Shown here: piece after piece, positions 31,501 to 43,500 of the stretch
How the letters are laid out: every line of letters starts with the position of its first letter
Position numbering within the stretch: the first letter of the stretch is position 1
Assembly (NCBI RefSeq): GCF_963678635.1
Contig: NC_087068.1
Coordinates: 10,732,027 to 10,796,026, forward strand
Direction: 5' to 3'
DNA length: 64,000 bases
Source: Symsagittifera roscoffensis
Taxonomy: Eukaryota > Xenacoelomorpha > Acoela > Convolutidae
Program-made: the position numbers and the translations under genes
The notes under the pieces: model-generated
Told to the model about the DNA's origin: nothing
The model's database searches: none
What the model saw: the letters and a program-made list of their open reading frames with translations, nothing else

Positions 31501-34500
31501 AAGAAGTTGCTTATAGCAATTGATTCAGTTTTTGTTAAAAAAGAATATAAAAAAAGCTAGTTATTTAATTCCAGAGTGTGAACAAAAATATCTATAAGGA
31601 CGTTGAATTGCATGGAAAATGGAAAATGCTTATCATAAATAGTAATAATAAAAAAAAGTTGCTTATTGCATTTGATACAATTTTTTGATAAAAAAATTTA
31701 AAAAAGCTCGTTATTTAATTCCAGACTGTGAACAAAAATGTCTATAAGGAAGATTCATTGTATGGAAAACGCTTATCACAAATTGTAATAATAAAGAAGT
31801 TGCTTATAGCAATTGATTCAGTTTTTAATAAAAAAGAATATAAAAAAAAGCTAGTTATTTAATTCCAGAGTGTGAACAAAAATATCTATAAGGACGTTCA
31901 ATTGCATGGAAAATGGAAAATGCTTATCATAAATAGTAATCATAAAAAAGTTGCTTATTGCATTTGATACAATTTTTGATATAAGATTTTAAAAAAGCTC
32001 GTTATTTAATTCCCGAGTGTGAACAAAAATTTCTATAAGGAAAATTCATTGTATGAAAAATGCTTATCCTAAATTGTAATAATAAACAAGTTGGTTATTG
32101 CATTTGACACAATTTTTGATATAAAAGGAAATTAAAAAAGCTGGTTATTTAATTCCAGAGTGTGAACATAAATGTCTATAAAGAAGATTCATTGTATGGA
32201 AAATGGAAAAAGCTTATCATAAACTTTTAATAATAAAAAAGTTGCTTTTGCAGTTGATACAGTTTTTGATGAAAGAATTCAAAATACCTCGTTATTTAAA
32301 ATCAGAGTAAAAGCAAAAAATGTCGATCAGAAAGTTTCATTGTATGGAAAACGCTTATCATAAGTTGTAATAATAAAAAAGCTGCTTATAGCAATTGACA
32401 CAGTTTTTGATGAAAAGAATGTAAAAAAGTGTGTTATTTCATTCCAGAGTGAGAACAAAAACGTCTTTAAGGAAGATTCATTGTATGGAAAATGCCTATC
32501 CTAAATTGTAATAATAAATAAGTTGGTTATTGCATTTGATACAATTTTTAATATAAAAAGAATTTAAAAAAGCTCGTTTTTTAATTCCAGAGTGTGAACA
32601 AAAAATATCTATAAGGAAGTTTCATTGTATGGAAAACGCTTATCATAAAATGTAATAAGAAAAAGTTGCTTATAGCAATTGACACAGTTTTTGATATGAA
32701 AAGAATGTAAAAAAGTGTGTTATTTCATTCCAGAGTGAGAACAAAAACGTCTTTAAGGAAGATTCATTGTATGGAAAATGCCTATCCTAAATTGTAATAA
32801 TAAATAAGTTGGTTATTGCATTTGATACAATTTTTAATATAAAAAGAATTTAAAAAAGCTCGTTATTTAATTCCAGAGTGTGAACAAAAAATGTCTGTAA
32901 AGAAGTTTCATTGTATGGAAAATGGAAAATGCTTATCATAAATTTTATTAATAAAAAAGTTGCTTATTGCATCTCATAAACTTTTTGATGAGAGAATTTA
33001 AAATAGCTCGTTATTTAATTTTAGAGTGTGAACAAAAAATGTCTTTAAGGAAGTTTCCTTGTCTGGAAAACGCTTATCATAAATTGTATTAATGAAAAAG
33101 TTCCTCATAGCAATTGATATAGTTTTTGATATAAAAAGAATGTAAAAAAGCTTGTTATTTAATTCCAGAGTGCGAACAAAAATGTCTATAAGGAAGTTCA
33201 ATTGTATGGAAAATGGAAAATGCTTATCATAAATAGTAATAATAAGAAAAGTTGCTTATTGCATTTGATAAAATTTTTGATAAAAAAATTTAAAAAAGCT
33301 TGTTAATTAATTCCAGAGTGTGACAAAAAATGTCTATAAGGAAGATTCATTTTATGGAAAATGCTTATCCTAAATTGTATTAATAAAAAAGTTCCTTATA
33401 GCAATTGATACAGTTTTTGATATAGAAAGAATGTACAAAAAGCTTGTTATTTAATTCCAGAGTGTGAACAAAAATGTCTATAAGGAAGTTCAATTGTATA
33501 GAAAATGGAAAATGCTTATCATAAATAGTAATAATAAAAAAAGTTGCTTATTGCATTTGATACAATTTTGATAAAAAATTTAGAAAAGCTCATTATTTAA
33601 TTCCAGAGTGTGAACAAAAAAATCTTTAAGGAAGATTCATTGTATGGAAAATGCCTATCCTAAATTGTAATAACAAACAAGTTGGTTTATTGCATTAGAT
33701 AAAATTTGTATGTAAAAAGAATTTAAAAAAGCTCGTTATTTAATTCCAGAGTGTGAACAAAAATGTCTATAAAGAAGTTTCATTGTATGGAAAATGGAAA
33801 ATGCTTATCATAAATTTTAATAATAAAAAAGTTCCTTATAGCATTTGATACAATTTTTGATGAAAAAATTTAAAATAGCTCATTATTTAATTTTAGAGTG
33901 TGAACAAAAAATGTCTACAAGGAAGTTTCCTTGTATGAAAAACGCTTATCATAAATTGTATTAATAAAAAAGCTCTTTATAGCAATTGATACAGTTTTTG
34001 ATATAAAAAAAATGTAAAAAAGCTTGTTATTTAATTCCAGAGTGTGAACAAAAATGTCTATAAGGAAGTTCAATTGTATGGAAAATGGAAAATGCTTATC
34101 ATAAATCGTAATAATAAAAAAAGTTGCTTATTGCATTTGATACAATTTTTGATGAAAGAATTTAAAATAGCTCATTATTTAATTTTAGAGTGTAAACAAA
34201 AAATGTCTACAAGGAAGTTTCATTGTATGGAAAACGCCTATCATAAATTGTAATAAGAAAAAGTTGCTTATAGCAATTGATACAGTTTTTGATATAGAAA
34301 GAATGTAAAAAAAACTTGTTATTTAATTCCAGAGTGAGAACAAAAACGTCTTTAAGGAAGATTCATTGTATGGAAAATGCCTATCCTAAATTGTAATAAT
34401 AAATAAGTTGGTTATTGCATTTGATACAATTTTTAATATAAAAAGAATTTAAAAAAGCTCGTTATTTAATTCCAGAGTGTGAACAAAAAATGTCTGTAAA

Positions 34501-37500
34501 GAAGTTTCATTGTATGGAAAATGGAAAATGCTTATCATAAATTTTATTAATAAAAAAGTTGCTTATTGCATCTCATAAACTTTTTGATGAGAGAATTTAA
34601 AATAGCTCGTTATTTAATTTTAGAGTGTGAACAAAAAATGTCTTTAAGGAAGTTTCTTTGTCTGGAAAACGCTTATCATAAATTGTATTAATGAAAAAGT
34701 TCCTCATAGCAATTGATATAGTTTTTGATATAAAAAGAATGTAAAAAAGCTTGTTATTTAATTCCAGAGTGCGAACAAAAATGTCTATAAGGAAGTTCAA
34801 TTGTATGGAAAATGGAAAATGCTTATCATAAATAGTAATAATAAGAAAAGTTGCTTATTGCATTTGATAAAATTTTTGATAAAAAAATTTAAAAAAGCTT
34901 GTTAATTAATTCCAGAGTGTGACAAAAAATGTCTATAAGGAAGATTCATTTTATGGAAAATGCTTATCCTAAATTGTATTAATAAAAAAGTTCCTTATAG
35001 CAATTGATACAGTTTTTGATATAGAAAGAATGTACAAAAAGCTTGTTATTTAATTCCAGAGTGTGAACAAAAATGTCTATAAGGAAGTTCAATTGTATAG
35101 AAAATGGAAAATGCTTATCATAAATAGTAATAATAAAAAAAGTTGCTTATTGCATTTGATACAATTTTGATAAAAAATTTAGAAAAGCTCATTATTTAAT
35201 TCCAGAGTGTGAACAAAAAAATCTTTAAGGAAGATTCATTGTATGGAAAATGCCTATCCTAAATTGTAATAACAAACAAGTTGGTGTATTGCATTAGATA
35301 AAATTTGTATGTAAAAAGAATTTAAAAAAGCTCGTTATTTAATTCCAGAGTGTGAACAAAAATGTCTATAAAGAAGTTTCATTGTATGGAAAATGGAAAA
35401 TGCTTATCATAAATTTTAATAATAAAAAAGTTCCTTATAGCATTTGATACAATTTTTGATGAAAAAATTTAAAATAGCTCATTATTTAATTTTAGAGTGT
35501 GAACAAAAAATGTCTACAAGGAAGTTTCCTTGTATGAAAAACGCTTATCATAAATTGTATTAATAAAAAAGCTCTTTATAGCAATTGATACAGTTTTTGA
35601 TATAAAAAAAATGTAAAAAAGCTTGTTATTTAATTCCAGAGTGTGAACAAAAATGTCTATAAGGAAGTTCAATTGTATGGAAAATGGAAAATGCTTATCA
35701 TAAATCGTAATAATAAAAAAAGTTGCTTATTGCATTTGATACAATTTTTGATGAAAGAATTTAAAATAGCTCATTATTTAATTTTAGAGTGTAAACAAAA
35801 AATGTCTACAAGGAAGTTTCATTGTATGGAAAACGCCTATCATAAATTGTAAAAAGAAAAAGTTGCTTATAGCAATTGATACAGTTTTTGATATAGAAAG
35901 AATGTAAAAAAAACTTGTTATTTAATTCCAGAGTGTGAACAAAAATGTCTATAAGGAAGTTCAATTGTATGGAAAATAGAAAATGCTTATCCTTCATTGT
36001 AATAATAAAAAAGTTGTTTATTGCATTTGATACAAATTTTGATATAAAACGAATTTAAAAAATCTCGTTATTTGATTCCAGAGTGTGAACAAAAATGTCT
36101 AACAGAAAGTTTCAATCTATAGAAAAATGCCTGTTATGCTTTTTCATAAATTTTTTTTTTATTTATTCATGCTATGTTTTTTCATGCATGAATCATGCTT
36201 TGAAATTGTATTTGATACTTTCATATAAAATGTTTCATGCTATGAAATTGTAAAATTTTTTCATGCCATGAAATTGTAACTGATTTTTCTTTGTTTTGTA
36301 TAATTGTATAATAAGCAGTTTTTGGCAGCCCGTATAGTTTTGATCAATTGGGAGCTGACCTGTCCAGTTAAAAATAGATATTTTGTTAACCTTGAGGTAA
36401 AATTTTAATAAAAAGTTTTATAAAAGCTTCTGCCATTTGATAACATTTTTTATATAAAAAGAATGTAAAAAAGCGCGTTATTTATTTCCAGAGTGTGATC
36501 AAAAATGTCTATAAGGAAGTTCAATTGTATGAAAATCGAAAATGCTTATCATAAATAGTAATAATAAAAAAATTGCTTATTGCATTTGATACAATTTTTG
36601 ATAAAAGAATTTAAAAAAGCTCGTTATTTAATTCCAGAGTGTGAACAAAAATGTCAATAAGGAAGATTCATTGTATGGAAAATGCTTGTCCTTAATTGTA
36701 ATAATAAACAAGTTGGTTATTGCAATTGATACAGTTTTTGATATAAAAAGAATTTAAAAAAGCTCGTTATTTAATTCCAGAGTTTGAACAAAAATGTCTA
36801 TATAGAAGTTTCATAGTATGGAAAATGGAAAATGCTTATCATAATTTTTAATAATAAAAAAGTTGCTTATTGCATTTGATACAATTTTTGATGAAAAAAT
36901 TTAAAATAGCTCATTATTTAATTTTAGAGTGTGAACAAAAAATGTCTACAAGGAAGTTTCCTTGTATGAAAAACGCTTATCATAAATTGTATTAATAAAA
37001 AAGCTCTTTATAGCAATTGATACAGTTTTTGATATAAAAAAAATGTAAAAAAGCTTGTTATTTAATTCCAGAGTGTGAACAAAAATGTCTATAAGGAAGT
37101 TCAATTGTATGGAAAATGGAAAATGCTTATCATAAATCGTAATAATAAAAAAAGTTGCTTATTGCATTTGATACAATTTTTGATGAAAGAATTTAAAATA
37201 GCTCTTTATTTAATTTTAGAGTGTAAACAAAAAAAGTCTATAAGGAAGTTTCATTGTATGGAAAACGCCTATCATAAATTGTAATAAGAAAAAGTTGCTT
37301 ATAGCAATTGATACAGTTTTTGATATAGAAAGAATGTAAAAAAAACTTGTTATTTAATTCCAGAGTTTGAACAAAAATGTCTATAAGGAAGTTCAATTGT
37401 ATGGAAAATAGAAAATGCTTATCCTTAATTGTAATAATAAAAAAGTTGTTTATTGCATTTGATACAAATTTTGATATAAAACGAATTTAAAAAATCTCGT

Positions 37501-40500
37501 TATTTGATTCCAGAGTGTGAACAAAAATGTCTAACAGAAAGTTTCAATCTATAGAAAAATGCCTGTTATGCTTTTTCATAAAATTTTTTTTTATTTATTC
37601 ATGCTATGTTTTTTCATGCATGAATCATGCTTTGAAATTGTATTTGATACTTTCATATAAAATGTTTCATGCTATGAAATTGTAAAATTTTTTCATGCCA
37701 TGAAATTGTAACTGATTTTTCTTTGTTTTGTATAATTGTATAATAAGCAGTTTTTGGCAGCCCGTATAGTTTTGATCAATTGGGAGCTGACCTGTCCAGT
37801 TAAAAATAGATATTTTGTTAACCTTGAGGTAAAATTTTAATAAAAAGTTTTATAAAAGCTTCTGCCATTTGATAACATTTTTTATATAAAAAGAATGTAA
37901 AAAAGCGCGTTATTTATTTCCAGAGTGTGAACAAAAATGTCTATAAGGAAGTTCAATTGTATGAAAATCGAAAATGCTTATCATAAATAGTAATAATAAA
38001 AAAATTGCTTATTGCATTTGATACAATTTTTGATAAAAGAATTTAAAAAAGCTCGTTATTTAATTCCAGAGTGTGAACAAAAATGTCAAAAAAAGGAAGA
38101 TTCATTGTATGGAAAATGCTTGTCCTTAATTGTAATAATAAACAAGTTGGTTATTGCAATTGATACAGTTTTTGATATAAAAAGAATTTAAAAAAGCTCG
38201 TTATTTAATTCCAGAGTTTGAACAAAAATGTCTATATAGAAGTTTCATAGTATGGAAAATGGAAAATGCTTATCATAATTTTTAATAATAAAAAAGTTGC
38301 TTATTGCATTTGATACAATTTTTGATGAAAAAATTTAAAATAGCTCGTTATTTAATTCCAGATGTGAACAAAAATGTCTATAAGGAAGTTTCATTGTATG
38401 GAAAACGCTCATCATAAATTGTAATTAGAAAAAGTTGCTTATAGCATTTGATACAGTTTTTGATATAAAAAGTGTGTAAGAAAGCTTGTTATTTAAATCC
38501 AGAGTGTGAACAAAAATGTCTATAAGGAAGATTCATTTTATGGAAAATGCTTATCCTAAATTGTAATAATAAACAAGTTGCTTATTGCATTTGATACAAT
38601 TTTTGATAAAAAAAGACTTTAAAAAATCTCGTTATTTAGTTCCAGAGTGTGAACAAAAATGTCTAACAGGAAAATTCCTTCTATTGAAAAAGGCCTGTTA
38701 TGCTTTTTCATAAAAATTTTTTTTTATTCATGCTATTTTTTTTCATGCATGTATCATGCTTTGAAATTGTATTTGAGAATTTCATATAAAATGTTTCATG
38801 CTATGAAATTGTGAAGTTTTTTCATGCCTTGAAATTGTAATTGATTTTTCTTTGTTTTGTATAATTGTATAATAAGCAGTTTTTGTCAGCCCGTATAGTT
38901 TTGATCAATTGGGAGCTGATTTGTCCAGTTAGAAATAGATATTTGGTTAACCTTGAGGTAAAATTTTAATTAAAAAATTTTAAAAAAGCATCTGCCATTT
39001 GATAACATTTTTTAAATAAAAAGAATGTAAAAAAGCGCGTTTTTTGTTTCCAGAGTGTGAACAAACATGTCTATAAGGAAGTTCAATTGTATGGAAAATT
39101 GAAAATGCTTATCATAAACAGTAATCATAAAAAAGTTGCTTATTGCATTCGATACAATTTTTGATAAAAGAATTTAAAAAAGTTCGTTATTTAATTCCAG
39201 AGTGTGAACAAAAAATGTCTATAAGGAATCTTCATTGTATGGAAAACGCTTATCATAAATTTTAATAAGAAAAAGTTGCTTATAGCAATTGATACAGTTT
39301 TTGATATAAAAAGAATGTAAAAAAACTCGTTATTTAATTCCAGAGTGGGAACAAAATTTCTATAAGGAAGATTCATTGTATGGAAAATGCTTGTGCTAAA
39401 TTGTAATAATAAACAAGTTGGTTATTGCAATTGATACAATTTTTGATATAAAAAGAATTTAAAAAAGCTCGTTATTTAATTCCAGAGTATGAACAAAAAA
39501 TGTCTATAAGGAAGTTTCATTGTATGGAAAACGCTTATCATAAATTGTAATAAGAAAAAGTTGCTTATAGCAATTGATACAGTTTTTGATATAAAAAGAA
39601 TGTAAAAAAGCTTGTTATTTAAATCCAGAGTGTGAACAAAAATTTCTATAAGGAATTTCAATTGCATGGAAAATGGAGAATGCTTATCCTTAATTGTAAT
39701 ATTAAAAAAGTTGCTTATTGCATTTGATACAATTTTTGATATAAAAAGAATTTAAAAAATCTCGTTATTTAATTCCAGAGTGTGAACAAAAATGTCTAAT
39801 AGGAAGTTTCATTCTATGGAAAAATGCCTGTTATACTTTTTCATAAAACTTTTTTGTTTATTCATGCTATGTTTTTTCATGCATGAATCATGCTATGAAA
39901 TTGTATTTGAGGTTTTCATGTAAAATTTTTCATGCTATGAAACTGTAAAGTTTTTTCATGCAATGAAATTGTAATTGATTTTTCTTTGTTTTGTATAATA
40001 AGCAGTTTTTGTCAGCCCGTATAGTTGTGATCAATTGGGAGCTGACTTGTCCAGTTAAAAATAGATATTTGGTTAACCTTGAGGTAAAATTTTATTTAAA
40101 AAAATTTAAAAAAGCTTCTACCAAATGATAACATTTTTGATATGAAAAGAGTGTAAAAAAGCGCGTTGTTTAATTCAAGAGGGGGAACAAAAAGGTCTAT
40201 AATGAAGTTTCATTGTATGGAAAAATGATTGTTATGCTTTTTCATAAAAGTTTTTTGTTCTATGAAATTGTATGACAAATTTTTTTTTTCAGACTATTAA
40301 ATTGTATGATAAGTGTTTTTCTTGCTATGAAATCGGATTTGATTTTTTTTTGTGTAATTGTATAACAAGCAGTTTTTGTCAGCCCGGGTAGTTTTGATCA
40401 ATTGGGAGCTGACTTGCCCAGTTGAACATAAGTATTTGGTTAACCTTGAAGTAAAATTTAATTAAAAAATGCTTATGCCTTTTGATACAATTTTCGATAA

Positions 40501-43500
40501 AAAAAAGAATGTAAAACGTTTGTTACTTAAATCCGGAGTGTGAACAAAAATGTCTATAATGAAACTACATTGTATGGAAACATGCTTGTTATGCTTTCTC
40601 ATGAAAAAGCTTGTTGTTTAAATCCAGAGTGTGAACAAAAATGTCTATAAGGAAGATTCATTTTATGGAAAATAAGGAAGTTTCATTGTATGGAAAACGC
40701 TTATCATAAATTGTAATTAGAAAAATTTGCTTATAGCATTTGATACAGTTTTTGATATAAAAAGAATGTAAGAAAGTTTGTTATTTAAATCCAGAGTGTG
40801 AACAAAAATGTCTATAAGGAAGATTCATTTTATGGAAAATGTTTATCCTAAATTGTAATAATAAACAAGTTGCTTATTGCATTTGATACAATTTTTGATA
40901 TAAAAAGAATTTAAAAAATCTCGTTATTTAGTTCCAGAGTGTGAACAAAAATGTCTAACAGGAAGTTTCCTTCAATTGAAAAAGGCCTGTTATGCTTTTT
41001 CAAAAAAATTTTTCGTTTATTCATGGTATGTTTTTTCATGCATGAATCATGCTTTGAAATTGTATTTGAGGATTTCATATAAAATGTTTCATGCTATGAA
41101 ACTGTAAAGTTTTTTCATGCCTTGAAATTGTAATTGATTTTTCTTTGTTTTGTATAATTGTATAATAAGCAGTTTTTGTCAGCCCGTATAGTTTTGATCA
41201 ATTAAGCTGACTTGTCCAGTTAAAAATACATATTTGGTTAACCTTGAGGTAAAATTTTAATTAAAAAAATTTAAAAAAGCTTCTGCCAATTGATAACATT
41301 TTTGATACAAAAAGAATGTAAAAAAGCTCGTTATTTAATTCCAGAGTGTGAACAAAAATGTCTATAAGGAAGATTCATTGTATGGAAAAATGCTTGCTAT
41401 GCTTTCTCATGAAAATTTTTTGTTCTATGAAATTGTATGACAATTGTTTTTTTTTCATACTATGAAGTTGGATGACAAGCGTTTTTTTCATGCTATGAAA
41501 TTGTCAGCGATTTTTATAGTGTTTTGTATAAACGTTTAATAGGCAGTTTTTGTCAGCCCGGGTAGTTCTGATCAATTGGGAGCTGACTTGTCCAGTTGAA
41601 CATAGGTATTTAATTACCCTTGAGGTAAAATTTTAAATTTATTGTCGGTGATTTGAAACTATATTTTTTTCATACTTCAAAACCATAAATGAAACAAGGA
41701 TAGCCGGTTATTGTGCAAGTAGCACAGAATGTTGCAAAAATTGTTTTTTTTTTTAAATTAGTAGCGTTTTTTTTCTGCGTGGTGTGATAAAAAAAGCTGA
41801 ACGAATAAATAGAAATTGGACAGGACATACTTGACTTTCATATATAATTAGGCCAATTGGATTATCAGTTTTTTTTTTTTAGAAAAATGACATAAAAAAC
41901 TCCAAAACCTAACTTTACTCGAGTAAAACTACGTTTTCACGGCTTAAATTAAGCATAAATAAGGGTTTATAAGCCTGTTCAGCCTCATCTCAGTATCTTG
42001 AAATTGGATCAAAAATTTCAAAACGGTTTTTCTTGACACCGAGAAATATTTCTCAAAGTTTTAAAATATTGTTCGAATTACGACTGAAAGGACTTTAATA
42101 TGATATATCCCTCGAACCGAGTGAGTTCTCAAACAGAAACCCAAGTAGTGTCCGTAGCCATGAGTGACGAGAAGACTCCTCGCACATGTCAAGTTCATGT
42201 TGTTTAGGGCAGGCCCAAGTCAAGCAATGACAGACGTATAACAAATGCAAGAACGCCAGAAATTCGGCAGAAAACAGCGCCAAAATCTGTAGTTGGTTCA
42301 AAAATAGTATGAGATATGCAATTACTGAGCTCTGAGATTACTATCGATTATATCGATTACTTTTGTGTTTACACTAGCAATCAGCTTATTGTATTATTAC
42401 AAGCCATCTTTTTTCTGATCTGACTGGCAAATAAAAAAGTTCATTAAAAGTTTTCACTTATTTGGAAATTTCACTGTAGCATGGGAAATTGCATAGCATT
42501 GGTTCTCTGCTTCATTTTTGGCTAGTGGCTGATAACTAAAAAGCGTCTGTGGCTGAGTGGTTAGTATATGAGACCCTGAATCGCAAGGTCACAGGGTCGA
42601 ATCTCAGACATAGCGGTTTTTGGCTAACTCGTGCTTCATTTTTAAAATTTCTTGTTGCGCTTTATAGAGCTGCTTTTTGTCGTATTTTCGCTAGTGTTTT
42701 CGGAGCAAACCTTCGCCTCGGTGAAAATTAAAATTTATTAGAAATATGAAACCTGTCCCAATTAATAGTGTCTCCATTTCACCTGTTTCCCAATTTTTCA
42801 GCAAACAAAATCCCCCTTAAACTGTTTAACGTTAATATTTGAACTCTGGGTCTTTTTTATCAAGTAATTTATCTTTCTAATAGTATTATCTGAAATTTCC
42901 CGTCGAAATCCAGTACATTGACGTTTACTATGCTTTTGAAAACTTTTAGCAAAATTTTGTCTTTAAAGACTAAAAATGGCTGTTTTTGAGAAAATTAATT
43001 TTTGATCAAATGCTTTTTTTGTCGTATTCCTAAAGTGCTTTTAAAGTATTTGCTTCAAAGTTGAACCAAAATTTTTTATATTCAAGCGTTTACTTGAAAA
43101 TGAACGAGTTTGCATTGCACATTTTAATGTTTTGAGCATTTAATTCTGGGTCATTGCATTGCATTCATTTGCCATAAATAAACCAGGGCCTCTTTCTAAT
43201 GCATAACCAATGGCCTCACACAGAAGTAATTATGATCATTTGTCCTTAGTGAATATGTTTAGTTGCTTTGTGAAGTCTGAAATTATTTCAAATTATTTGA
43301 TATTTCAGGTGACACTATAGCCCCCCTAGACCACTATGCAGTTGCAGTGGCCTGGGCAGATAGCAACATAACGGTAGACACTCTGGAGGGCACGAGGTCA
43401 TGTCACCCCTCGGTCCACTCCCCCTCTGCCTTCGCCATCCCCCTCTCTGTTCTGCTCAGGAGGGGTCTCATGACTCAGATGGACTGCACGTCCCCACTGG

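Larger units (their letters stand above)
31030..41645 (+). repeat. Satellite array of about 145-bp monomers inside intron 3
   Basis: Several dozen head-to-tail monomers share the frame TTATTTAATTCCAGAGTGTG, then AACAAAAATGTCTATAAGGA, then a Trp-less AT-rich half with GCTTAT(C)..AATAATAAA, TTGATACAATTTTTGATA and AAAAAGCTCG. In the first part two monomer types alternate, one with GGAAAATGGAAAATGC and one without, spaced about 143 and 149 bp. From about 36.1 kb on, monomers are interleaved with longer blocks ending CAGCCCGTATAG. There is no coding capacity: the short open frames are just the monomers read through. Confidence 0.95.
30058..43308 (+). other. Transferrin-like intron 3 (13.25 kb)
   Basis: The intron is flanked by phase-1 sites (CCTG|GTGAGT and TATTTCAG|GT). 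About 80 percent of it is a satellite array. The rest holds a MITE copy, an inverted R2 copy and a composite tRNA-like repeat. Confidence 0.85.

Noticed and set aside
31030-41645. Repeated open frames of 60-70 codons (for example at 32,998, 34,044 and 39,191) as genes
   Set aside because: They recur with the satellite period and simply read monomers through; composition and lack of domains argue against coding.
31030-41645. CRISPR-like array
   Set aside because: The whole monomer is repeated, not a short repeat with unique spacers, and it lies in an intron of an animal gene.
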